Source: Elusimicrobiota bacterium
GTDB lineage: Bacteria; Elusimicrobiota; Elusimicrobia; O2-12-FULL-59-9
Assembly (NCBI GenBank): GCA_016206405.1
Contig: JACQRQ010000041.1
Location: 1-15,458, forward strand
Reading direction: 5' to 3'
DNA: 15,458 nt
Made by a program: the position numbers and the translations under genes. The notes beneath the pieces are model-generated. The model ran no database searches. It was not told the DNA's origin and saw only the letters and a program-made list of their open reading frames with translations. Below are positions 1-6,001 of this stretch, in pieces (within the stretch, counting starts at the first letter, position 1; the number at the start of each line of letters is the position of its first letter).

Positions 1-535
1 CCAGGGGGAGAATCTCAAGCAGCGCGCCGATGACTTCCCTTTGGTCCGCTGGCATGGATTTGAGGTCGGTTTTTAAATCAACGAACTGGAGCTTTGAGGC
101 GAGGCCTTTATAATCCATGCCTTTTTTAAGATAAACGCGGCCCGGATCCGGCGCGGCAGATTTTTGGAAGCCGGCCGACGGACCTTTCCCGCCCAAAACG
201 GGTTCGGGTTCACCGGCGCCTTGGCCGCCCTCGTAGAAGGAATTCAGGCGCATGGAAAGGCCGGCGGCGGAGGGATTGCCTTGGAGCTCTTGTTCCAAGG
301 AACGCATAGGGCCGCTTACAAAGGGCTTGCTTTTTTGATGCGGCCGCGCGCCGGCGCGTCCAACGCCGTAAAACCGGAAATGGCCCGCGGAATTGGGCTT
401 TATGGGCTGAGCGGCGTTGGAATTCGGCGCTCCCCAATAGACGAGAAACAGGAGGGTCGATATCCCCCCCAGAAATGACGGTCGGTCGGAATAGGGTTTG
501 CGGCCTATCGAGAGAGATGTGGGATAAAATCGCAT
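1..535 (-). CDS. Secreted protein of unknown function, 3' part cut by the window edge
   Basis: I do not recognise this protein. The reading frame opens at an ATG at 533-535 and stays open to base 1, giving about 178 residues without a stop, so the C-terminus lies outside the window. Residues about 20-42 form a hydrophobic stretch (LGGISTLLFLVYWGAP) followed by small residues and NAA, which looks like a Sec signal peptide with a long, somewhat basic N-region. The rest is rich in Gly, Pro, Ser and Lys and low in predicted structure until about residue 140, where a more regular segment begins. A different minus frame over 210-587 is longer in name but is Arg/Pro-rich and has no signal peptide, so I treat it as a shadow. 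The ribosome binding site is poor (AAGG touches the ATG). The gene is preceded by a long inverted repeat at 571-634. Confidence 0.6.
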   Translation of the reverse strand, partial: MRFYPTSLSIGRKPYSDRPSFLGGISTLLFLVYWGAPNSNAAQPIKPNSAGHFRFYGVGRAGARPHQKSKPFVSGPMRSLEQELQGNPSAAGLSMRLNSFYEGGQGAGEPEPVLGGKGPSAGFQKSAAPDPGRVYLKKGMDYKGLASKLQFVDLKTDLKSMPADQREVIGALLEILPL

Positions 536-570
536 CCTTATATTTGTAGCAGGGATACGCCCAAGGATGC

Positions 571-634
571 ATGGGCCGTTTGGGCACCGGAAAGGGATTA
601 TTGGACCTACCTTTTTAGGCGCCAAACGGCCCAT
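571..634. repeat. Inverted repeat, 13-bp perfect arms, intergenic
   Basis: Bases 571-583 (ATGGGCCGTTTGG) are the exact reverse complement of 622-634. The 38-base centre can pair further in part (589-595 with 610-616, including G-T pairs). The element lies between the start of the left-edge gene and the stop of the 675-1016 gene, both on the minus strand. It could be a structured leader, a transcription stop without a clear T-run, or a protein-binding site. The rest of 536-674 shows no gene. Confidence 0.6.
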
Positions 635-674
635 TTAAGGAGGCCGAGGGGGGAGGCGGCTGGAGAAGCGGAGG

Positions 675-1016
675 TTATTTGCGGCCGCTTGCAACGCGCC
701 GGGAAGCTTGCCGCGCGCGGGCGGACGCTTGCGCCGTGGAGGCGCGGAAAAATCTGGCCGGCGTCTGGAAAATCTGGCCGTTTTCGCCCAACACGCGCCC
801 CACCGCCTTCCCCCGGGCTTTGCCGTCCGGGGCCCAATCGAACCACCAGTAGCCCACCGCCGGGCGGCAGGGCGTCCAGGGACCATCGTTGATGGAAATA
901 TCAACGTTGCCGGCCAAGCGCGTCTGAATGCGAAACGCATAGTGGCTGGAACTTATCACCTCGTTCGTTTTGGGATAGTCGAAGGCGATTTCGGTCGATT
1001 TCTTTGCGCGCGGCAT
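675..1016 (-). CDS. Small aromatic-rich protein of unknown function, possibly a beta-sandwich (E-set-like) domain
   Basis: 113 residues. The start at 1014-1016 is chosen because GGGAGG lies 8 nt upstream; the frame stays open to 1148, but that extension overlaps the kinase gene and is Arg/Pro-rich. Residues about 24-62 carry the only distinctive pattern: SHYAFRI, then a strand-like VDISINDGPWTPC, then GYWWFDW. Alternating hydrophobic residues with paired Trp resemble E-set or carbohydrate-binding beta-sandwich domains such as the AMPK glycogen-binding fold, but this is inference from pattern only. The last 25 residues are Ala/Arg-rich and basic, so contact with nucleic acid or an acidic partner is possible. 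No signal peptide. It follows the CBS-kinase gene by 64 bp on the same strand, so the two may be co-transcribed. The SD lies inside a small hairpin at 1023-1037. Confidence 0.6.
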   Translation of the reverse strand: MPRAKKSTEIAFDYPKTNEVISSSHYAFRIQTRLAGNVDISINDGPWTPCRPAVGYWWFDWAPDGKARGKAVGRVLGENGQIFQTPARFFRASTAQASARARQASRRVASGRK

Positions 1017-1022
1017 ATTTTG

Positions 1023-1037
1023 ATCCTCCCGAAGGAT
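1023..1037 (-). promoter_or_regulatory. Small hairpin covering the ribosome binding site of the 675-1016 gene
   Basis: On the minus strand the 15 bases read ATCCTTCGGGAGGAT: a 5-bp stem (ATCCT/AGGAT) with a TCGGG loop, or alternatively TCC and GGA around a UUCG loop. The 3' arm includes the GGGAGG Shine-Dalgarno sequence. The stem is short, so any effect on translation would be mild. Confidence 0.35.
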
Positions 1038-1080
1038 GATTCTTGTCCCAGCGGTGCTTTTCGCGGGTCGGCGGGGATGG

Positions 1081-2274
1081 CTAGGCGGCCAGCGCTTTAT
1101 GGTCGGCGTTGGCTTCGCGCGGCAGGCTTGCGCGCCGCGGCAACTCAACGATGAAGGTGGTCCCTTTGCCGAGGATGCTGCGAACCCGTATGCGCCCGCC
1201 GTGCATTCCGATCAGCTTCTTGACGATGGCCAGACCCAGACCCGTGGTCGGCTCGCCGGCGGTCGGTTTGCGGCTGGTGGTGGAGAAGGGTTGAAACAGC
1301 TTGCCGATTTCTTCCTTCGGGATGCCTTGGCCGGTGTCGGTCACCTTCAGCACGACGCCGCCCGGCTTTGCCTGGACCGAGACGAGCACCTTGCTGCCGG
1401 AGGAGCTGTATTTGACCGCGTTGCTGATAAGATTGTCCACAACCTGAGCGATGCGAAGGGGGTCGGCCGCGATGCGACCGACTTGGCTTGAGATCGTCGC
1501 GCTGAGACGAATGCCTTTTTGATCGGCGCGGCGTTGATGCAGAATCACCTGTTCTTGGATGAGCTTGGCCAAGGGGAAGAGTTGGACCTGCAGGGCGACC
1601 GTGCCCGCCTCGATGGCGTTTAAATCCAACAGGTCCTTCATCATGAATTCCATTTTCTTGCTCTGCCGCAGGATGATATCAACGACTTTTTTCTGATCCT
1701 TAGACATTTTGCCGAGGACGCCGGTGGTGAACATTTTGGCCGAGGCGAAAATCGAGGTGATGGGGCTGCGGATATCATGGGAGACCATGCCGAGAACCTC
1801 GTCCTTCTGCTGGCTCACACGGGCAAGGTGTTCCGAAGTTTTTACGGCGTTGTCGATGCGGCTGGCGAGTTGCTGAAACTCAGCCAGGCTGGCCTGAACG
1901 ATGTCGGTCCGCGTGACGATGCCCAGCAGGCGGCCCTTTCGGTCCACGATGGGCAGCCTGCGGAAGCGCCGCTGCTTGAGAATGGCGATGGCTTCTTGGA
2001 TCGGCCGATCGTCCTTGATGGTGGTGATGGCGCGGGTCATCACGTCGCCCACCTTGATGTCCTGCGGGAACCCGTTATGGGAGGCGAGGTGCTTGACGAT
2101 GTCCCGCTCGGTTAAAATGCCAAGCAGGCGCCTCTTTTTTTGGACCACGACGCAGCTGATCGAGCGCTCCGCCATCGTCTGGACGGCTTGGATCAGCGGC
2201 GCGTTTTCCGGAACTGAAACCAGCTCGCGCGACATGATCTGCCGTATGGGAATATATGAAAATTCGTCGCTCAT
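1081..2274 (-). CDS. Cytoplasmic sensor histidine kinase with two N-terminal CBS domains
   Basis: 397 residues. Two CBS domains span about residues 8-65 (PIRQIMSRELVSVPENAPL, ending GILTERDIV) and 73-130 (VGDVMTR, ending GIVTRTDIV), and together form a Bateman module of the kind that binds adenine nucleotides. A linker helix (130-160) leads to the HisKA H-box VSHDIRSPI with the phosphoacceptor His166. The HATPase domain follows: N-box DNLISNAVKY (Asn285), G1 DTGQGIP (313-319) and G2 TGLGLAIV (344-351). There is no transmembrane segment, so it should sense an internal signal, probably energy charge or a nucleotide, and phosphorylate a response regulator. No response regulator lies in the window, so it is an orphan here. 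The start has a weak ribosome binding site. A perfect TATAAT box lies about 50 bp upstream, back to back with the START gene. Class is certain; ligand and partner are unknown. Confidence 0.93.
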   Translation of the reverse strand: MSDEFSYIPIRQIMSRELVSVPENAPLIQAVQTMAERSISCVVVQKKRRLLGILTERDIVKHLASHNGFPQDIKVGDVMTRAITTIKDDRPIQEAIAILKQRRFRRLPIVDRKGRLLGIVTRTDIVQASLAEFQQLASRIDNAVKTSEHLARVSQQKDEVLGMVSHDIRSPITSIFASAKMFTTGVLGKMSKDQKKVVDIILRQSKKMEFMMKDLLDLNAIEAGTVALQVQLFPLAKLIQEQVILHQRRADQKGIRLSATISSQVGRIAADPLRIAQVVDNLISNAVKYSSSGSKVLVSVQAKPGGVVLKVTDTGQGIPKEEIGKLFQPFSTTSRKPTAGEPTTGLGLAIVKKLIGMHGGRIRVRSILGKGTTFIVELPRRASLPREANADHKALAA

Positions 2275-2327
2275 AATCGGGTCGATAAGGAGCGGCTTTG
2301 AAAGTTGCCCGCCTTCCTACCCCGCTC

Positions 2328-2356
2328 ATTATAAAATATTTTAAGCCGGATGAAAC
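2328..2356 (-). promoter_or_regulatory. Promoter for the CBS-histidine kinase gene
   Basis: On the minus strand a perfect TATAAT (2328-2333) stands 17 bp from a weak GTTTCA (2351-2356). The start of transcription would be near 2321, giving a leader of about 47 nt. The same A/T palindrome (TTATAA) could serve as the -10 box for the plus-strand START gene, with TTGCCC at 2305-2310 as a weak -35, so the two divergent promoters may overlap and compete. Confidence 0.45.
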
Positions 2357-2406
2357 ATTTTCCGTTTCTACTAAATTAAAGATAAAATACGCGATTGAAG
2401 GACTAA

Positions 2407-3114
2407 ATGCTCTCCAGATTCTTGATACGCCTGCCGTTGGCCTACTGCCTGCTCCTTGCCTCCGCCTCCGCTTCGAGCCAAGGGGCGGCGTCCGGCTGGC
2501 AGGAGGTCGCCAATGCGCAGGGCATCGTCGTTTATAAGAGAAAAGTGCCGGAGAGCCGGTTTCTTGAATTCCGCGCCCAGGCGATTCTCGATGCGCCCGT
2601 CTTGAGCGTCTTGGCGGTGCTCGACGACACCGGCGGCTACTCTGAATGGGTGCCCGGCAATTTGGAGATGAAAATTTTGGATAAAATCAGCGAGACGGAC
2701 GAGGTTTTTTACCAGGCCACCGACGCTCCCTGGCCCGCCAAAAGCAGGGACTACGTGGGCCGCTTCCGATTTCAAAAAGACGACGGCAAACGCTCCATCG
2801 AGATCGAGTTTAGAAACACGGCGCACCCTTCGGCGCCCGTTCGCGGCGACCGCGTCAGGATGCCCTTCGTCCGCGGCTTGTGGGTTTTGCAGGCCGCGGG
2901 GGACGGTCGCTCCACTCGCGCCGAACTGGGCGTGCATATGGACCCAGGCGGCTGGATACCCGCCTGGCTGGCCAACTGGGCGACGCGATCCTTTCCCTTT
3001 GATACCCTTAAAAATCTCCAAAAGATTTTGCTGGAGAAAAAACCCAGCGCCGATTTTGTCAACCGGTACAAAGGCTGGAAGGAATTCGGCGGATGGGAAG
3101 CCGGTCCGGGATGA
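2407..3114 (+). CDS. Secreted START-domain (lipid-binding) protein
   Basis: 235 residues. Residues 1-24 are a signal peptide (LIRLPLAYCLLLASASA), so the mature protein is periplasmic or exported. The remainder matches the pattern of START/SRPBCC proteins: an opening GWQEVANAQGIVVYKRK, the central SEWVPGN, then VFYQATDAPWPAKSRDYVG, where the W-P-hydrophobic-x-x-RD motif is typical of bacterial START proteins, and a C-terminal GGWIPAWLANW followed by an amphipathic helix. START folds form a deep cavity for lipids or other hydrophobic ligands; the ligand cannot be read from the sequence. GAAGGA (2397-2402) supports the start. It is followed after 30 bp by the dienelactone hydrolase gene with the same orientation and its own strong SD, so the pair probably forms one transcription unit. 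Confidence 0.88.
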   Translation: MLSRFLIRLPLAYCLLLASASASSQGAASGWQEVANAQGIVVYKRKVPESRFLEFRAQAILDAPVLSVLAVLDDTGGYSEWVPGNLEMKILDKISETDEVFYQATDAPWPAKSRDYVGRFRFQKDDGKRSIEIEFRNTAHPSAPVRGDRVRMPFVRGLWVLQAAGDGRSTRAELGVHMDPGGWIPAWLANWATRSFPFDTLKNLQKILLEKKPSADFVNRYKGWKEFGGWEAGPG

Positions 3115-3144
3115 TGAAAACCCAACACCGGAGAGAGGAGAAAA

Positions 3145-3963
3145 ATGGTTAGATTATTTTTATTTATCATATTAACCTGCGCCACCGCGGCCGGAGCAGC
3201 GCCACCGGCGCCCCAGGTACCGCGAACTCTGAGCGCGGCCCACGCCGAGCTTAAAACCCGGCTGATCCCATACCGGCACGGGGACGCGCAGTTGGAGGGA
3301 TACTTCGTCTACGATGACGCCTTTAAAGGCAAAAGACCCGGCGTGATCGTGATCCATGAATGGAAGGGGCGCGGCGATTACGTCAAGCGGCGCTCCGAAA
3401 TGCTGGCTCGCCTGGGGTACGCGGCTTTCGCCGTCGATATGTACGGCAAGGGCGTCTACGCTCAAACCCATGAGGAAGCGGCGCGCTTGTCGGGCGCCCA
3501 CCGAAGCGATCGCGCCCTCATGCGCGGCCGCGCCCTGGCCGGATTGAACGCGCTCAAGGGGCAGAAGAATGTCGACGCGTCGAGATTGGCGGCCGTCGGC
3601 TATTGCTTCGGCGGCATGGCGGTCTTGGAGCTGGCCCGCGCGGGCGCGGAGATTAAAGGCGCGGTCAGCTTTCACGGCGGTTTGGACACGCCTCAACCGG
3701 CCGGCGCCGGGGAAATCAAGGCCAAGATTTTGGTGCTGCATGGGGCGGAGGATGCCCACACCGGCAAGCAGGCGGCGGCTTTCCAGGAAGAGATGCGCGT
3801 CAGCCGGGCGGACTGGCAGATGGTGTATTACGGAGGCGCCGTCCACAGTTTCAGCGTGGCGGAGGCTGGAAACGATCCCTCCAAAGGCGCGGCCTACAAT
3901 GAGGCGGCGGACCGGAGGTCGTGGCAGGCCATGCGGGATTTTTTGAGGGAGATTTTCCAGTGA
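3145..3963 (+). CDS. Secreted dienelactone hydrolase family alpha/beta hydrolase
   Basis: 272 residues, with a signal peptide at 1-19 (LFLFIILTCATAAGA). The mature part is a full-length dienelactone hydrolase domain. The nucleophile elbow is GYCFGG (152-157) with Cys154 in place of Ser, the acid is Asp203 in HGAEDAHT, and the base is His234 in AVHSF. The HEWKG motif (71-75) supplies the Glu72 that activates the Cys in the classical enzyme. The family cleaves lactone or ester bonds, the best known being carboxymethylenebutenolide hydrolysis. Many exported members have unknown substrates, and I would not assign a catabolic pathway because no aromatic degradation genes lie nearby. A strong SD (GAGAGGAG, 3133-3140) sits 4 nt from the ATG. 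Co-transcription with the START gene is likely; a joint role in envelope lipid or xenobiotic handling is inference. Confidence 0.92.
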   Translation: MVRLFLFIILTCATAAGAAPPAPQVPRTLSAAHAELKTRLIPYRHGDAQLEGYFVYDDAFKGKRPGVIVIHEWKGRGDYVKRRSEMLARLGYAAFAVDMYGKGVYAQTHEEAARLSGAHRSDRALMRGRALAGLNALKGQKNVDASRLAAVGYCFGGMAVLELARAGAEIKGAVSFHGGLDTPQPAGAGEIKAKILVLHGAEDAHTGKQAAAFQEEMRVSRADWQMVYYGGAVHSFSVAEAGNDPSKGAAYNEAADRRSWQAMRDFLREIFQ

Positions 3964-3980
3964 CGGCGCGTTCCGGCCTC

Positions 3981-4009
3981 TTGATAATTGCGCGATCATC
4001 ACCCATAAT
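3981..4009 (+). promoter_or_regulatory. Promoter for the CusF-like gene
   Basis: TTGATA (3981-3986), 17-bp spacer, CATAAT (4004-4009): five of six matches in each box at ideal spacing. Transcription would start near 4016 and give a leader of about 70 nt before the ATG at 4087. The leader contains the short palindrome CCATATGG and a T-run near 4041, but I see no recognisable riboswitch or copper-box. Confidence 0.55.
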
Positions 4010-4086
4010 AGATAAGTGTGCCATATGGGGCAAATGGTTGAGTTTTTGTCAGACAGCGAGGAGCATAGAAACTATTCGGGAGAAGA

Positions 4087-4488
4087 ATGATGAAACCAAT
4101 AAGGTGGTTTAGACTGCCGGTGTTGTTTTGTTTCGCGTCATTGTCGTTGATCGGCTGCGCGCAGAAGCCCAAGCATCCCTCCGCTGGGGAGGCTCAGGCC
4201 GTTCAGAAACCGGCTATGCCCGAGCCGGCCGTTCACGCCCAGCCGGCTCAGGAGCCGACGGAGCACCACTCGACCATCGGCGAGATCAAGGCCATCTTGG
4301 ATGGAGGAACCACTTTAGTGATTGATCACGGCGAGTTCAAAGGCTTCATGGCGGCGATGACGATGCCCTTTAGAGTGGCGGACCCGGCTCTTGCGCAGGA
4401 TATTAAAGTCGGGGACAAAGTCCAGTTTACGATTTCGAAATTCGGGCCGGCCTGGCAGATTTCTAAAATCGAGAAAACGGGTAATTAA
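4087..4488 (+). CDS. CusF-like periplasmic copper-binding lipoprotein
   Basis: 133 residues. The N-terminus is a lipoprotein signal (LPVLFCFASLSLIGC, lipid-modified Cys24), followed by a Pro/Ala/Gln-rich linker to about residue 58. Residues 62-130 form a CusF-type OB-fold: GEIKAILDGGTTLVIDH, then GFMAAMTMPF, then IKVGDKVQFTI. The presumed Cu(I)/Ag(I) ligands are His81, Met91 and Met93. The E. coli CusF Trp that caps the metal through a cation-pi contact is not present; Met88 in GFMAAM lies close to that place, which is common in the wider copper-binding family. The role would be to hold or hand over periplasmic copper, but no CusA/B/C, CopA or metal regulator lies in the window. GGGAGA precedes the start; a second ATG directly follows the first, and either could be used. 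Confidence 0.88.
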   Translation: MMKPIRWFRLPVLFCFASLSLIGCAQKPKHPSAGEAQAVQKPAMPEPAVHAQPAQEPTEHHSTIGEIKAILDGGTTLVIDHGEFKGFMAAMTMPFRVADPALAQDIKVGDKVQFTISKFGPAWQISKIEKTGN

Positions 4489-4490
4489 CA

Positions 4491-4507
4491 GAGGAGAAAC
4501 CGACATC
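4491..4507 (+). promoter_or_regulatory. Strong Shine-Dalgarno facing a non-standard ATC codon
   Basis: GAGGAG at 4491-4496 is followed after 8 nt by ATC (4505-4507), in frame with the zinc-ribbon protein. No ATG, GTG or TTG sits at a useful distance from this SD. The first ATG of the frame is 36 nt further on at 4541, with only a poor SD. Confidence 0.4.
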
Positions 4508-4540
4508 ACGGAACCAAAAGAACGGCAGCGGCATCCCGAG

Positions 4541-4969
4541 ATGAAAAAATGTCCCGCCTGCGGCCGCGCGGCGGAGGTCCGGGCCGAGGAATGTCCGAAT
4601 TGCTTTCTGATCTTTTCAAAATTCGAATTCCGCCCGACGCCGCCTCCCTCCGCGCGCCAATCTGCGCCGGCCGCCCAAGCCGGCCCAAAACTTCAATGGA
4701 TGAAGCCTGGGCAGGAAAAGTTGGCGGTGTTCGTGCTGGCGCTTTTGTTGTTCGACGCCTATCTCATCATGACTCCGCCGCAGCGTCCCGAAGACAAGGC
4801 CGGCGCCCCGGCGTATTTCAGCGAGGAGGACCGGCCCGTTCCCGTCTCGGCGGTCATCGCGCGCCACGGCAAGCGGAAACAAATCCTTGCGAAGGTTTTT
4901 TTCCTGAGCGCCGGAACGGTTGCTTTGGGACTGGGCGCTATATGGATAATCCGGAAAACCAGGCCCTAA
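4541..4969 (+). CDS. Zinc-ribbon protein with two membrane segments, function unknown
   Basis: 142 residues from the ATG at 4541, or 154 if initiation is at the ATC at 4505. Residues 1-20 form a zinc ribbon: CPACG at 4-8 and CPNC at 18-21, giving four Cys ligands in CxxC pairs, followed by FLIFSKFEF. A Pro/Ala/Ser-rich linker (26-45) leads to a hydrophobic helix at about 57-72 (LAVFVLALLLFDAYLIM), and a second lies near the C-terminus (about 115-136, FLSAGTVALGLGAIWII). Between them is an acidic-to-basic loop of about 40 residues. Small zinc-ribbon membrane proteins of this layout are common and mostly uncharacterised; the ribbon is probably cytoplasmic. The gene begins shortly after the CusF-like gene, likely in the same transcript, but a link to copper is not supported by the sequence. 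Confidence 0.75.
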   Translation: MKKCPACGRAAEVRAEECPNCFLIFSKFEFRPTPPPSARQSAPAAQAGPKLQWMKPGQEKLAVFVLALLLFDAYLIMTPPQRPEDKAGAPAYFSEEDRPVPVSAVIARHGKRKQILAKVFFLSAGTVALGLGAIWIIRKTRP

Positions 4970-5074
4970 AATTGGTAAAGTATGCCGTGGATCTCCGGCC
5001 CTCAAGGTGTGGCCAAAATGGACTCAGGGAAAATTGACCTGCCGAAGTCCGGCTGTCAAGGGAGCCCGGCTGGG

Positions 5075-5542
5075 ATGAAACCGATGCTGCGAGCTTTTGA
5101 ATTCTGCGTTCTATTTTTCTGCGCCTTTTCGCTCTCCGGCTGTTTCAGCGAGGCGCTTATGCTAAAAGAGCAAAGCGAGCCGATGAATATTCCTTCCTCG
5201 ATGGTTTCCGATCCGATGTCGATGCCGTTGTTGTCGCGGGTTTTTACCGGGCCGCCGGACGGCCGCATCGTGAGGCTCCTGGGCAGCAAGCTGATAGGGA
5301 AGAAAGGCGATGATTTGCTTTTAGATTGGAGCGGTTCGGAGCCGCTGCTTCCCAAGTCCCGGCTTCTCATCGTCCGGCAGGCGGGAACCGCCCAATCTCC
5401 CGAGGGGGGGGCGCGGGGCGTTCGCGTACGGAGAGTGGGCGTGGCCCGGGTGCTGCGCGTGGTCCGGGAGAACAGATACCGGGCCCGAATCCTGTCCCAC
5501 ACCGCCGAGGTTCTTCCCGGCGACTGGCTCCTCCGGCCCTGA
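5075..5542 (+). CDS. Lipoprotein with a probable SH3-like C-terminal domain
   Basis: 155 residues. The frame is open from an ATG at 4982, but I choose 5075 because it places a proper lipoprotein signal at the N-terminus (FCVLFFCAFSLSGC, Cys23) and has GGGAG ten nt upstream. After Cys23 comes a Ser/Met/Pro-rich stretch (35-55). Residues about 60-155 alternate hydrophobic and charged strands: GRIVRLLGSKL, DDLLLDW, LPKSRLLIVRQ, then RRVGVARVLRVVREN, YRARILS and LPGDWLL. The order of a low-value residue pair, a G-D ending and a vVrV strand resembles the C-terminal SH3-like domains seen in LysM and FlgT-type envelope proteins; that assignment is inference. It ends 3 bp before the XRE gene, so it is probably translated in the same operon. 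Gap 4970-5074 holds no gene I can support. Confidence 0.68.
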   Translation: MKPMLRAFEFCVLFFCAFSLSGCFSEALMLKEQSEPMNIPSSMVSDPMSMPLLSRVFTGPPDGRIVRLLGSKLIGKKGDDLLLDWSGSEPLLPKSRLLIVRQAGTAQSPEGGARGVRVRRVGVARVLRVVRENRYRARILSHTAEVLPGDWLLRP

Positions 5543-5545
5543 TCG

Positions 5546-6001
5546 ATGTCAAAAAATTACGGACTTTTTAGAGAGCTGGTTTTAACGGGGCTCAAGCGGA
5601 AAAATTGGTCCCTGCGAAGGTTGTGCCGCAAGGTTTCTTTGGACCCTTCTTTCTTTTCCAAAGTTCTGGCCGGCAAGAGAAATCCGCCTTCCGAAGAGCA
5701 TGCGCTTAGGAAAATAGCCGAGATTTTGAGCTTGCCTCCGGCGCGCTTGATGGTCGCCGCGGGCCGCATTCCCTCCGAATGGCGGGAAAAGCTGTCGCAT
5801 TCTCCCACGTTTCAGGAAATCGACGCGCGTCTGGCGGGCATCCAGGAAACTCAAGCGGCGGCCTCCGGCGTCGAGGCCCCAGCGCCGGCGGCGTCCGCGC
5901 TCAAGCGCCCGCGCCGTCTGCCGGAGCCGGAGCTTCGGGCGGAGCGCGAGGTTCTGCAGATCGCGTTTCCCAAAAAAGACTTCGCCGAAGAGCTTCTATG
6001 A
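5546..6001 (+). CDS. XRE-family helix-turn-helix protein
   Basis: 151 residues. Residues about 7-66 form an XRE/Cro-type HTH: LKRKNWSLRRLCRKVSLD, then PSFFSKVLAGKRNPPSEE as the recognition part, and ALRKIAEILSLPPARLM. After that come RIPSEW, an Ala/Pro-rich linker (about 103-125) and a conserved-looking acidic tail (IAFPKKDFAEELL). It has no enzymatic domain and is most likely a DNA-binding regulator. The start has no clear SD and lies 3 bp after the stop of the lipoprotein gene, so translation probably depends on reinitiation. Its stop overlaps the dprA start as ATGA. Because it is locked in one operon with dprA, control of competence or recombination genes, including its own operon, is a reasonable guess, but no target can be shown here. 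Confidence 0.85.
   Translation: MSKNYGLFRELVLTGLKRKNWSLRRLCRKVSLDPSFFSKVLAGKRNPPSEEHALRKIAEILSLPPARLMVAAGRIPSEWREKLSHSPTFQEIDARLAGIQETQAAASGVEAPAPAASALKRPRRLPEPELRAEREVLQIAFPKKDFAEELL

Noticed and set aside
210..587. A 125-residue minus-strand frame overlapping the left-edge gene
   Set aside because: Arg/Pro-rich composition and no signal peptide; the frame starting at 535 has a signal peptide and stays open to the window edge.
745..780. Direct repeat of AAAATCTGGCCG inside the 675-1016 gene
   Set aside because: Only two imperfect copies within a coding region; most likely chance or a small internal duplication, with no sign of a mobile element.
3172..4002. A 276-residue minus-strand open frame across the dienelactone hydrolase gene
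   Set aside because: The plus strand has a full catalytic triad, a signal peptide and a strong SD; the minus frame has none of these.
4087..4488. A full copper efflux (cus) operon
   Set aside because: Only the CusF-like lipoprotein is present; neighbours show no RND pump, outer-membrane channel or P-type ATPase.
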